Shown piece by piece: positions 10,823 to 22,900 of a stretch of 64,000 bases of DNA. A program made the translations under genes and the position numbers. Position 1 is the first letter of the stretch. Every line of letters starts with the position of its first letter. Below the pieces are notes generated by a model. The model worked only from the letters and a program-made list of their open reading frames with translations, had not been told where the DNA came from and searched no databases. Location of the stretch: NCBI GenBank assembly GCA_936450465.1, contig OW388298.1, positions 7,610,035 to 7,674,034 of the forward strand. Reading direction: 5' to 3'. Origin of the DNA: Gibbula magus. Taxonomy: Eukaryota; Mollusca; Gastropoda; Trochida; Trochidae.

Positions 10823-11968
10823 TGATAGATAGTTTATTTCACTGATAAATCCCAGTATTTCATTGCCGGTCATATAATACACATATATCTTAAATTCTTT
10901 AAAATATAATCTAATCAACATTGGATTTTGCACTGTGACTTTGCGAGAATAAGAAATAAAAAGACCAAGACAAAGAACAAAATAGAGCTAAGAGGCATGT
11001 CAAATCTATTTAAATGTGATTTGCCTCATTAATGGTTGCCTTGCTCCAGTATCCTGGACTCAGACATCTCAAATACAAGCTGACATCACAGGCAAGTCTA
11101 CCATAAACATAGGATTTAAAAAGGTTATCACTTACAGTTGACATTGACATTGACATTTGCGGATAATTTGTTATGTACTCTAAGCGAAAAATATATATCA
11201 ACTACAGAATCGAATAATGTCTTCTTTCCTTTTCAGAGAGGAACTGTTATTATGGTAAAGCATAGGGTAACTTGGGATATCATCCTTTTGGTCAATTTGA
11301 CGTGTTGCAAGAAAAATTCCTTGTGTTTCCAGAGCACTCTTTAAAATGAACCGAATAAAAACGAGGTGACCTTGAATGAAGGTTCAACAATATTTTGATT
11401 TTGAAAAACTAAAGCCATTAGATAAACAGGTGTCCACAAGAAACCACACAACGGATATGTATCATTAAAATCAGTTCCTTACAATCTTAAGGACCATCAT
11501 GAAAAAACTTAATCAGTGTCTTCTGATTCTGACCAGAAATTACTGACATTGAATGAAGATATCATACCCCTTTTGCTCTTATACATTTTCAGAGTTTGTC
11601 ATTGAAATTTCATTAAATGGTGTCAGTTTGAAATCTAACTGATTAAACTATTTGGTGTGACTCAATGCAAACAACAATAACCCTATGTACCGGGAGTCAT
11701 AAGTTTAACACTCCGTTAAACCGGTAACGAATAATTGGATCATTTCAGTGGAAATACTTGTTAGATGAGGAACCTATATCTTATAAATGACATCATTTTC
11801 ATTTGCAATGACATGTATATAATACTATTACTTGACGGGCATCATTAAAGGAGATTGGTCAAATTCTTAGTACGCTAACCTAAATCATTTGGAAACTGTT
11901 GATTACAATAATAATTTCATAAACCTTTCGGATTGCACAAATATTTTTACTTTGATCCGCAAATAGGC

Positions 11969-12058
11969 CTAATTCGTCATGCACTCATCCAGCTGATGGC
12001 GGCCTAACCAGGCATCTACAAGCGGGGCTAGATTTAAGAGATGTTCTGGCTCTGGTAA
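11969..12058 (-). CDS. Candidate exon/ORF LPEPEHLLNLAPL, four copies
   Basis: Minus-strand frame LPEPEHLLNLAPLVDAW, LGRHQLDECMTN, TAG. The B and C copies share the stop (DECKTN). The inverted copy (plus, 50546-50671) has TTG instead of TAG and continues LAYLRNKVQIFV. The 175-bp block is about 94% identical between A and the inverted copy, much more than its surroundings. There is no convincing acceptor (ATTACCAG lacks a pyrimidine tract). All observed changes alter the protein, so a non-coding conserved element is equally possible. Confidence 0.22.
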   Translation of the reverse strand, partial: LPEPEHLLNLAPLVDAWLGRHQLDECMTN

Positions 12059-13748
12059 TTTGGGTTTAATACCGTTTGTTACTTGTTACATTCTAGAATT
12101 GGAATGGAACAAGTATTGAGGTTCAAGGTTATTTATCGATCTTGGATTTATTTAATAATGTCATTGTCTAATGAACCTATACGGTCGGATTTATCGCCTT
12201 TGCTTTTAGGTAATATTGTTAAGGTTCAAAACTTTGTTGATTTAAATGATAATTTAAAAACGAATAAGCACATAATTTGAATAATGTTATTATTAAGTCA
12301 ATTCCTATGTTTTTGTGCTGATCCTGTTTAAAAGAAAGGACACTCTATTGATTTCCTAGTCCTAAGGTGCTGATGAAATCTATATAATGTATTTATGTAT
12401 TGTGGGGAGCATTACGTGCAAATTTATAATAATGGGTGAAGCAAACCCCTAGACATTTTAGAATGAGTTATAAACAGCTGATAAATGGTGAAATCATACC
12501 TTTAGTAAAGATTAAACTTAACGTTACTTAGTTATATCGAACGACACCATGTGTATAGCAATGAAATTGTCAAAACTTTGGAAATAAATATTCAAAAATA
12601 TCACAAAAGTCCAAACTTTTTTCATTTCCCGGAATAATGAGCACATGGATATTATATTATAGTCATGTTTCTTACACATATCTAATGTTCGGTGTCCTGC
12701 TGTCACAACGCCTCAACATCTTTCCCTACATGAATATTTATTATTTGATAAAGGTTGCGTAACAGGCATACCAATTGTTCACTGCAATATATCCGATACT
12801 TCTTTTCAATGACACCAAAGACTATATGATAATAACAAAGTTTAAAAAAAAAAGATATTGGTTTCAGTGGGCAGAATGAATTTTCAATAGTTCTGATATA
12901 TGTTAATTAAAAACTGTCTGAAATACTTTGTGAGCGTGCTGACAACAGATGGTCATCTCGTTTTCAGTAACTTTCTACGGGTTTCACACATTGAAAATAT
13001 TGATATTCAAATAACCTACATGTAGATATATTTCCAAGAAAAGCCCAGTGAAAGGCGAAACTGCTGGAATATGTAATCTTATGTTCGACTTTGGCTTCGA
13101 AAAAGAACTGTCTGCCTTGAATACGTATCAAGTCAGAAGTTCGGATGGGATCTGAGATGGTCTTGGGTAACTGTTCTTGTCTTCATTTAGTCCAACTTCA
13201 AGGCAACTTCAATGGACACAGGTACCAGTAGATCTTTGATAGAGAAGCTGTGTCTCACTTGGAAAATCACATATTAGAAGCTGTCAAATAGCCATGCATG
13301 ATAATGTTCAGTTTTCTAGAGGCCATGCAGTAAGGGTTATATTCACAGTACTGAAAGGGTTCCTTGTCTCAAGCTGAATATCATTGAACAATGACCGCCT
13401 TGATGTGTTCACTTGTGTGTGACCTGGTGTTCACAATATCGAGAACCTACGTTAGCGCCACAGAGAATGCAATTGCTCAGATGCAAAACAAACACATAAT
13501 TTCCAATATTCAGCTAAGTTGCTCAAAGGTGTTTTCCCTCAGTGTTCTCGGTGATGACAATCCTATCGGCGAAACATTTTTACAATACAATATCAAAAAT
13601 GCTATTCATCTCTTCGTATGTAAGGTCATTATATAACTACATAATTTATATTTAAAATTGGAGTATCCCTGACAACTGTTGATGTAATTAACCACCATAT
13701 AAACATGTATGTTAATCTCATAATGACTTTCGAGTTCAACTTCTAAGT

Positions 13749-14044
13749 GGGTGTATATACTGGTGTATATACGGTGTATATAAGGTGTATATAAGGTGTA
13801 TATACTGATGTATACTGGTGTATATACTGGTGTTTATAAGGTGTATATAAGGTGAATATAAGGTGTATATTCTGGTGTATATACTGGTGTATATAAGGTG
13901 TATATAAGGTGTATATAAGGTGTATATACTGGTGTATATACTGGTGTATATAAGGTGCATATAAGGTGTATATTCTGGTGTATATACTGGTGTATATAAT
14001 GTGTATATAAGGTGTATATAAGGTGTATATACTGGTGTATATAG
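13749..14044. repeat. GGTGTATATA minisatellite, copy A (about 300 bp)
   Basis: Mixed array of an 11-mer GGTGTATATAA and a 12-mer GGTGTATATACT, with few variants (GGTGCATATAA, TGATGTATAC). Flanks are CAACTTCTAAGTG on the left and CGTATACTCTGCATC on the right. The minus-strand reading frame through it (IYTLYTP/IYTSIYT repeats) is a by-product: three 11-mers make 33 nt, so every frame repeats without stops. Confidence 0.97.
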
Positions 14045-15301
14045 TCGTATACTCTGCATCAAGGTGTGCTCAACTTCTAAGTGGGTGTATATACTCGTAT
14101 ATTCTGCAAGACCCGCTTTTCTGTGGCTTCTTTTTTATTTTCTCTCACTAAATCGTGGTTAGCTTTCGGGTTAGCTTACTTCTATGGAGCAATTTACCGC
14201 ATTTGTCATCTCTCAATTCATTACACAGTTCTTGCACAGATTCTTTCAAGATGAAATTTACTCTATCCTTCAACGTTTGGTCTAGGTAACACAGTTTTCA
14301 TGAAGTATTCAAAGTTTAATTTCAATGTCACTTGCCTTTGCATGATGAATGGACTTAGCAGAGGGTAATTCAGTTAAGGCCAAGGGGAGTTTGAACCTTA
14401 AATAAGGATTATTATATCTGTCATGAACAAAGCATTATTGAACTAATCCTATTTTGTTGAGAGCTACTTCTGGTCAGTGTGATCCTGTGAAGAACGTAAC
14501 GAGGTCAAGGTCGTTGCATCTCTGTTGAATGGACGTATTAGATTAGCAGAGACGTCAACTCCCACTGAATACGAGTTACGTACGAAAGGATTTTATTTCC
14601 AAACTAAATAATTGGTAAAAGTCGACTGCCAAGACCATTTCGCTATTTGATAATCAGTTCTTGAAGCTTTCAGTTAGAGTTGCAGTCAAGAAATGCACTG
14701 CTGACCTAATCGTTCTAATGTGGTTAAACTAGTTACATAATGATATTATTGCTTAGATTCGACTGTTATTATATGCCTAAATTGGTTAAATAATAATTGT
14801 AACATGAAGCTCAAAAAGTGGCTCAACTAGTGAAATAATAATTTGTATATGAAAGACTTGGTTCAACAGCTCTTTCAAAAATATCGAAGTATAACGTAGG
14901 CGCGAAAGGCCTCAATTATTCTATGAGCTTTTTTTAAATTATTTAATCTTGGAAATATAAACATGACAAAGGATAATTTAAAGTAAGCATGCTGTTTTCA
15001 TGGATCTAAAACGTATAAACATAGCATATGGTATATTGTTGTTTTTTTTTACAGTTATTCATTTAAATGAAAAATGTAGTATAAGTTTTTTATTGTCTCT
15101 TACACAGTAACTGTTACACTTTTCAGAATAATATTTAGCACAAAAGCTTCACTAAAATCAAGGGTGTTAAGGTGTTAAAGCCTACAACATGTAAATATAA
15201 ATGTTGATCTGTATGTCGCAACTAATTCAGAGACCGAAACACACCACGTACTTATCTAACGAGCGACGATTCATGCACATAATGATATTACATTATATAA
15301 T

Positions 15302-15617
15302 TGGGGGCGGGATAGTGCAGTGGTTAACGCGTTCGGCTTCGGATGAAGAGGTCCGGGGTTCGACTCCCGCCACGGGCACGGCAACTTTGTCTGCAGTAGA
15401 AAACTGTACTACATGTAGTCAGGTTTGGGTGCAATGCTACACTGAATTTCAGTGCAGTACCACCCATGGTTCGCTAGTTTCAGCCGCTGCTCGCAGGTTT
15501 CACCGCAGTGCATAGCCACATGGCGTTGCGGCCATAATACTAGCAGCCACGATATAAGTGAAATACTCTTGAAAGCGGCGTTAAACCCCAACTCACCTCA
15601 CCTCACCTCACCTCACG
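15302..15617 (+). mobile_element. tRNA-derived SINE, full length
   Basis: The 5' end resembles a tRNA: an A-box-like GGGATAGTGCAGTGGTTAACG (part) and a B box GGTTCGACTCC about 40 bp later, i.e. an internal RNA polymerase III promoter. A body of about 200 bp follows, then a 3' tail AGCGGCGTTAAACCCCAACT and a CTCACC/CTCAC microsatellite. The 8-bp target duplication TATATAAT is at 15294-15301 and 15618-15625. Copies B, C and D lack the element; D keeps the nearby empty sequence ACTATATAGTCATTAAG. SINEs of this build move using a partner LINE. Family name not assigned. Confidence 0.85.
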
Positions 15618-15786
15618 TATATAATCATTAAGTTGAGATTTAAGTTACTAACAAATTTCACAAAACAGGAAAGAAATCACATATTAGTTTTATTTTTCTA
15701 TAATAACTATAATTATAAACGAACACAACCATATGACATCACAATGTAATGTTGCTCAATGCTGTGCCATCAGTAACCAGGTGACA

Positions 15787-16056
15787 TCACACTGCTTTGA
15801 CATCACGGTAATGGAAGTGCAATTGCAGTGCTGTGTTCAGAGACATAAATGTCGTCATTGAAAATAATGAAGAACGATTTTGGTTGATAAATACAATCTC
15901 ACCCTTATGTCCTTTGATATAAAAATTATCAACACTTGTTGAAAACATAAAATATCTTTGACTAGCGATAACGTAACTTGTATCAACTCGTATCAGAACA
16001 GACATTGATGATATACTTTTGATATATTTTTTAAGGAATTGATTGACTTGTTTCAA
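15787..16056 (-). CDS. 89-codon ORF shared by copies A and D
   Basis: Minus-strand frame beginning MKQVNQFLKKYIKSISS and ending LHFHYRDVKAV. Copy D (57160-57429) has the same length, start and stop with no indel. Copy B has a TGA and a one-base deletion; C is frameshifted. Between A and D there are roughly 20 amino-acid-changing and 5 silent differences, close to what neutral drift gives. No signal peptide or domain. Possibly a relic or a chance frame. Confidence 0.2.
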   Translation of the reverse strand: MKQVNQFLKKYIKSISSMSVLIRVDTSYVIASQRYFMFSTSVDNFYIKGHKGEIVFINQNRSSLFSMTTFMSLNTALQLHFHYRDVKAV

Positions 16057-18046
16057 TATATATTTTTATAAATATTTAAACATCATTATAGAGCCTCAAT
16101 AATCAACGATGATAGATGATAGATGTAATAAAGGAATAAGCATACTCCAGTTAACCAATTCAACGTATTCTACAAGACAAAGTGTTGACGTTGATGTCAT
16201 CAGTCTGGTAGTGGCATTTCGTCAGTGGCTGGAGGGACATTTAAGAATAGATATTCGGTAGCTGACTCAAATGTGTCTGATAATTAACTTGTCAGCACGG
16301 GAGACATAGGACTTCACTTGGAGTAATTAAACCCGTGTAAGGGAATCAAACACGACACTGAGGACATGTACACTCTGGAAACTAATTGAGAGGAAGTAAT
16401 TATCAGTTCAATTACTGGAAATTTTGCTAAAAACATATGAACCAACGTCCAAAAGAAAGGTCACCTTCAACATTTAATATGCATGATAGTTTATTCCATG
16501 AATGATAAATAAGATTGAATTACTGTTACATGTTGTGTCAAAAAGTCAACTAACCAAACTTTTTAATTGATGAAATTATTTTATTACGTTACTGTGAGAA
16601 ACCAGCCTTCAAAAGAAGCATCGGTTATCCTTAACTAGATGAGATAGGAGAGTCACTAGATGAGATAGGAGCATGGCTTGTTTTATGTCTTATGGCAACG
16701 AAATAAAATAAATATATACTCACTTTTCAACCTATTTTATTAACCAATGATGTTTAATATAGAATAGGTAACATAAGTTGTAAATCTCCTTTACCAATTA
16801 AACAATTAAACACAAAGATTCACACCTGTTTCGTAAAAGTCATAGGCAAACATCCTCGGATGGTAATCTGTATATACTTTTAGCTAAACAGATGAAAAAC
16901 AGCGTATTAAGTTTAACGTTTGATGCTGATGTAGCTTAATTTGACAGTGATAATGATAAATACCTACATTTTGCTTTCTGTAACCTATAATGATGTCAGG
17001 TGAAATAACATCCGGTACAATTACAGGTAATAGTGGTGATTATACCTTCAAGGTAGGATGAGACTGGGCGGAGAAACTCCGTCAGATCACGTGACCAAAA
17101 GTAATCAAGTTGACATATCGCTCTGATACATTTGTTTATTCTTCAAGCTATATAAAAAATAGCAATGGTCTACAATAATGATATTTCGTGATGCAAATAT
17201 ATATATCGAAACTTATATATAACATTTTATTTTGTTGTCATCATGGAAAATATTCACCAATACACGTAAACGCATATATTGTTCTTACCACTCATTGCTT
17301 GTATTTTACAATATTATTTATCGGATGATTGAATGTTTGAGCAGAAAGCATGTTGATAAATTATCTTATCTTGTAATGTATGTCCAGAAACTATGTTAAA
17401 ACTCAGCAGAACATATCGATTTTATTTACCTACTATCTGCTGGGATGAATATTAGGTAAGTAAAATCGATACAGGGAAATTACTTCCCGCATATAACTGA
17501 CATTTGAAGTGCACACTGTTGCATTTGTGTTGCTTCAGAAATAATATCTTTTGACAACAGCTTAAGCAAATATATTGAGGTATATCCCCAAGTAAACCTA
17601 TTGTCCCCGACCATGATCGGCGAGTGGGCTGAAGTACCAATCAAGCGTAGGAGCTTACTAACTGGTTCTAAGTCTGGTTGTAAGTCGGAACCACTTCAGA
17701 CCCGGTGTACAGCAATGTTTAAAGACTCTTAGAGCACGTATAGGAAACAAACGACACATATTGTAGCAAATAACGAATGTGTTGGTGTCTTAACAATTGC
17801 CTTTTCTCCGTAACTAAGTTCTCAATCCTTGGATAGAGGCGATGTGCGCAAGTGAACCGTAGAGTAGCAAATGGACGTAACCAAGTTATTTGAAAGGCCA
17901 ATACAGAAACGTGAGTCTGCGCCTAATGGCAGAGTGAGTTGTACAATCCACATTAAAACAAGGGTACACTGACTGATTTAAGGTCAACTGCACACGTGAA
18001 ACAAGAGTATGAACAAATGTGTCGTCATGACATTGTACAATCATGG

Positions 18047-18131
18047 ACTCTTTTATTGACCTGAGTAAAACAATATTGACGGGCTTGTTTTACTCAGGTC
18101 AACGAAAACCGATATTGACCTCTACAAGAGT
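18047..18131. repeat. Same palindrome, left arm deleted, copy B
   Basis: Orthologue of the copy-A palindrome. The left arm has lost about 24 bp after ACTCTT, so only the inner half can still pair. Copies C and D lack the block, C because of a larger deletion. Confidence 0.75.
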
Positions 18132-18456
18132 GCATAATTGTTTTATCATATGGTTCAAAGAAAATATATCTAGAAAGAATGGAGCTTCTTTACCAAATGA
18201 CTTGCAGCAATAATTAATGTAACGTCACTGAGCACACGCATCACTGACCTCACGAAGAATCTGTAAGTGTTCTGATGAATGATTTTGAGAAGAAACAACT
18301 AGTACATATGACCCTTTGTTAAACATAAACATCGGCAAAATGGATCATTTTCAGCTCGAAACGCCGACATCAAAGGTGACGTAAATGTTGCTATGCATTA
18401 CTTAACGATGGTTGCCATGACGTCACAAATATATGACGTCAACAATGGGTCAATAT

Positions 18457-18893
18457 TATACACTTAATTACTCATGGTGAGGTCATTATGTGAAATACAA
18501 GGACTCGAGACCTGATTCCCGTGGAGGTCTGACGTGACAGAGACCGCAGGTCGAGGTCAGGTCAGACTGCCGAGGGAGTCAGGTCCGAGAGTCCTTGTAT
18601 TTCACATAATGACCTCACCATGAGTAATTAAGTGTTTTCTTATACCGAAATTTTGGTTTTTCTTCTTCAGAATATAGTATGTATTTTCTTATTTATCTAA
18701 TTGAACCCATCAGTTGACGTCATCTTGAAAGCGAACGTCAAAACAAACAGTCACGTGACAAATCATGTGACGAGTCAATATCTCAGGTCAGTGACAGAAA
18801 TTTCAGTCACAAAACTGACCTCATCACTGGAATCGGATCACGTGGTGTGAACTGGCCAATGATATTCTTACAAATTTAATAAAGGTATAATAA
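18457..18893. mobile_element. Fold-back insertion private to copy B
   Basis: A 437-bp block interrupts GGGTCAATAT/CAAAGTTGATTG, which is contiguous in copy A at about 1700. The ends are TATACACTTAATTA and TAATAAAGGTATA (weakly inverted). The first 174 bp (18461-18634) is a large palindrome with perfect 46-bp arms (18461-18506, 18589-18634) and a further imperfectly paired core rich in GGTC/GACC. The right part holds TGACGTCA, two CACGTG-type E-boxes and CACGTGA. No coding capacity; family unknown. Target duplication unclear. Confidence 0.75.
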
Positions 18894-19319
18894 CAAAGTT
18901 GATTGATCGGTCCATTATTCCCAAGTCAATATCGTTTTTTTATGGACTGTTATGTGAACGTCTTTGGACCAATCAAAACTTGTAAAAACCTTCGATCAAA
19001 TAATAATATATTATGGCCTTTTAACATCCGTGAATAATATTGAAGTGTAATTTCATGCGGTAAGATCATACTAGTGTAAGAACATCAGAATAATGTGCAG
19101 TTGTGACGTTGTAATATTTATACTGCGTCACAATGGTGCATGACTCGCAGAATCAAAGCTTCAGCATTCTGTTGGCGTTTCAATTGATTAATTCTGGTTA
19201 GTAAAAAAACAGAATACTTATTTTCTTTCTGATTAAACCCCTAATGGTCTTGCATTGACTTCTAGGTGGTAAATGACCATGAATATACTACTAAGATAAA
19301 GAACTGAATAGACACTTAC

Positions 19320-19389
19320 TAATCGAGTGTCCCTGCATCAACTGACGAGTCGTTCACCTTATATACGCCATTTAGGTACTCCATGAAAT
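19320..19389 (-). CDS. Candidate 70-nt internal exon, copy B
   Basis: Acceptor CCGTTTTGCAG, frame FMEYLNGVYKVNDSSV, DAGTLD, donor ATTA/GTAAGTG. It differs from copy D at a single position of 70, while the neighbouring 90 bp differ at roughly 15%. This local conservation is the main reason to list it. Confidence 0.38.
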
Positions 19390-19693
19390 CTGCAAAACGG
19401 TATGAATAAAGTAAGATTATATAATAAAACTATATATTGTGTATAATGTTAAATATTACCACAGGAAAATTGTATTAGATGGACTTTAAAATAAAATTAA
19501 TGATGCACTGTTGTTCTTTGATTGCATTCCTTTATCAACAGGACATTTAGCCAATAGGGTTTTATTGATGGTGACAATGCGGTTCGTAAAACTCAATTCT
19601 TCCAACATTACCTCCATTATAAATGCACTTCATTTTACGATTCTCACTAAATCAACAAGTGTTAAAAGTTCGCAACACAGTAACCATCATTAT

Positions 19694-19936
19694 AAGGGTG
19701 AAACGGTTCACAACTACAGTAGTTGAACCGCAGTATTTTTGCTTTCTATTTGGTACGCGGTACATCAACATGATTTATCTGTATATACCGAATAAAATAT
19801 TTAATTAAACAATTAGGTTTTATCAACTCAGATGTAATTATATTTTCAATTGTACAATTTTACAACCTGGAAAAGAAAAACATGTGATTTGATGTGGCTC
19901 AGTTTACATCTTGACAGACATTCCGTTTCAGCCCAA
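19694..19936. mobile_element. hAT-type MITE, copy B
   Basis: Orthologous to the copy-A element: 243 bp, flanked by ATCATTAT at 19686-19693 and 19937-19944 (perfect duplication). The left end is slightly decayed (AAGGGTGAAACGG) and the right end reads CCGTTTCAGCCCA. The interior differs from A by indels, as expected for an old insertion duplicated with its host unit. Confidence 0.82.
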
Positions 19937-22900
19937 ATCATTATATATATCCAATCTATTTATTATTATCTGGTCAGAAATATGAGCGCATCACATAGGT
20001 GAAGGACTTTTAGTCGAATGCTCAACACTGCTGCTGATTGCACAAGTAACTTTGATTGCAACCAAATCAGGATTCCGTTATCCAGGCCAAGAAAGTGGCC
20101 CACTTGTAACAGATGTTACGAGAGAGGAACAGACTTTAGAAACTCAATGTGGGAGATCATGGCAACAAACAAGAATATGCCTCTAATGATTTTCTCAGGA
20201 TACAATAGAATCTCAAAGAAATAGAACATGGTAGCAGTTTTTGATAAAGTTATTCTAAAGTTTGTTACTGCACTGCAAACATAAATTAGTTTTCCTCAGA
20301 TATTGGTGTGTTCGGTGTTCTTCCTTCTCTCTGTACATTGATTGAAAATTGGTCATTTATTTTATGATTCAATATTGCAACACTGTTTAAAGTGTTTCCA
20401 TGCTAGTAAAGCAAATAAGTCTGCAGGAAAGTATCATATAATGAAGCATTAACCAGCATGAGGGTCTGTCTGGTCGCTTTATGGTCTTGAAAGCAGCACC
20501 TCAATAACAAATAACACGTTTTTCAAAATCCCTGTCTGCACATTAAATCTTAGCAAGCATATTTAAGGAAAGGTCTTACAAAATCAAATTCCTTCAAGTC
20601 TGATCTGGGTCTTCACTCGGACCAATGCTGCATGAAGTAAACGGGAAAACAGAAAACCCTAATAAGATTAGATCTTCATGGAGTCTACCAATGTAATATT
20701 GTCAGAGAATCAAGTACTAGTATCAAATGTTATAATTGCCCATTCGTAGTCTAGGGTTCCCTTGTTTTTCATCTGATAAGTTAATTCGCCAAACTTGTTG
20801 TCTGACGACTAAACTAACTTAAACTATGCGCCGTTTAGGTTTAACCATGTCCGGCTTGTAAGACTACGTCTAAGATAAGAATTACTATGTTTGTATTAGC
20901 CAGAACACCATCAGGGCGGTGTATGTCGCTGCTGTGCATACAGTTAGGTCTGATTACTTAGGTAGACAATATGCTTATATCTACTTTAAAACATAGGCTG
21001 GAAATTCACCGTTGCCTAATTTAGAACACAACGTCATAGACAAAGCATAACGTCGTAGCATTGTCTGTGACATTACGTTAGCATGACAAGGTGTATTTTG
21101 TATGAAAAATATGAACATGCGAAGACTAGTAGTTCCCGCCAACATTGCTCGTTGCAACTTAATTGAATAATCAGACACCAATTCCTAAATAGGAGATACT
21201 ATTTCCTTACGTTGGAGACAATAAACTCTAAAAAGGAGCTACTAGGTGCTTCGTAGCTGTCCTGAATAGAAGATACGAAACTTGGGTTACTCTGACATCA
21301 CAAGAGAACAGCAGATGTTACAATAGGTCAGCTGCCTTAACCTTCCACTATAATTGAGCTCATGCTGGAATGGTCACAGAGATGTTCCATGTTTCTCATC
21401 AATAGCTAATTAGGTGATCAGTCGAGCATAACCACGTGTACAGGTGACTGTGTTGTACTTCTCAGTGCATGCCCTCGATGTAAATTTCACAATAGCACGA
21501 TTATCACCTTATAAGGGAATTACTATGTGCAAACAGAACAAAAGCATGCATGTTAATATCACATATGATGTCTACTTCATACCATCATACAATATCAACA
21601 TCGGTTTGGTCTACTACTACTTTCGTACACTTTTTATGTATTGTGAATAATATGTTATGTTTCAAGAGAAAGACGTGTCTTTTGGGTTGAATTCGTTGAT
21701 GTTAACACAATGTCACGTTGATTTTTGCTGAATAAAGACAACCCGTTTGACATTTCCCTTTTGTATGTTCCTTCGTCATGGCAGAACATGAATTAATACA
21801 TTCCAATGTATGATTTAGTTGTCATATTTATGTTGTGATTCCGACCTTCAACAGGAACAAGACTATTTTCGTGTCAAACTGGCAGTTCATATGTCAGCGA
21901 ATTTAAACAATCTATACTTGAGCATACAATCTAGCCTTGTGTACATGTCAGCAACGTCAATTTCACACTTCGCTTAAGCACGATTTGCATGTGCACATGG
22001 AAATCAAAACACAACCATAGCGTGTTAAGAGAATGCCAGTATCTCGCCCTCCAATATTTTGTCAGTAGAGAAAACTTGTCCACTAAGTGAAGCTTTGCAT
22101 GTCAAATACTACTTTTGACCATTGTTTAAGCACAACATATCTTCTGTTACAGTTAAACTGTTATACTTGTTGTAGGTAGTAATACTTGCCATCTCAATCC
22201 TGCCCTTATGTTGAAGCAATCGTTCTGTGATGTTTTATCCAACATTATGATAGCTCATTTAGCATTGAATTTGTGTTTATTCTTAAACCGTTAAAGACTA
22301 TCTAGATGTTATTAATAAACATTGATGAAAAGAAAATTGTGATAACCACTTTATACTCTCTATTTTGATAGGACTATGTTCCTTTTCTTCTATAGTATCA
22401 TCAAAATAAACGTGAGTTCTGAAGAATATGTTTGGTGACGTTATCCAGGAAAATAAAGTCACTTGCAATAAATGCCACCACATTTTTAACAGTAAAATCT
22501 TAAAAACTGTTGTCGTATAAAGTCATTATAATTGTCATTGATAATAACATGTGTTTTATAGGTGTTGTCATAAACTCATTCATCAGGGTATGATACAAAA
22601 ATGTACATTCATTATCATGACTGTTCTATTCTGAAGTCGCTTATCAGAATACATGTACCTTTTAGTTTGGCATGAATGTTTTGGAATTCGGAAATGTAGA
22701 AAATGATTTAATAAAATATGTTAAAATATACATAATTTATCCCTTTGGACTCTCATTCGTTGGCGCATCATCACTGTATGACATTATAAAACATAGCAAA
22801 AGTATCTCATATCTCATATCTCTCTTGATACCAAAACAATCTTTTTTAATAAGAAATCTGAACATTACGCCTGTTTTAGACTGCATTACCTGTGGAATTG

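Larger units (their letters stand above)
1..16809. repeat. Macro-repeat copy A (about 16.8 kb unit)
   Basis: First of three near-complete direct copies. The opening motif (GGGGCGGCC followed by TTACAAATATTCACACC) recurs at 34571, and the following CACCTGTTTCG at 31 recurs at 16823 and 34596. Internal landmarks (E-box/TATA block, 70-nt exon-like block, hAT MITE, minisatellite) keep the same order in every copy. Private to A are a SINE at 15302, a complete 35-bp palindrome at 10542 and a templated 140-bp duplication at 2897. Apart from the entries listed separately I recognise nothing in the stretches 3130-5960, 8010-9180 and 14110-15290: they are AT-rich and align to the other copies, but show no gene signature. 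Confidence 0.93.

Noticed and set aside
12083..12280. 65-codon plus-strand frame identical in copies A and B
   Set aside because: A and B are about 99% identical here for reasons unrelated to coding, and copy C lacks the start and is interrupted.
13741..14044. CRISPR-like or telomere-like array
   Set aside because: The units are contiguous 11/12-mers without spacers and do not match TTAGGG; the context is a eukaryotic minisatellite.
15201..15515. 104-codon plus-strand frame
   Set aside because: Two thirds of it is the SINE (tRNA-like head and body), and the rest is absent from other copies as coding sequence.
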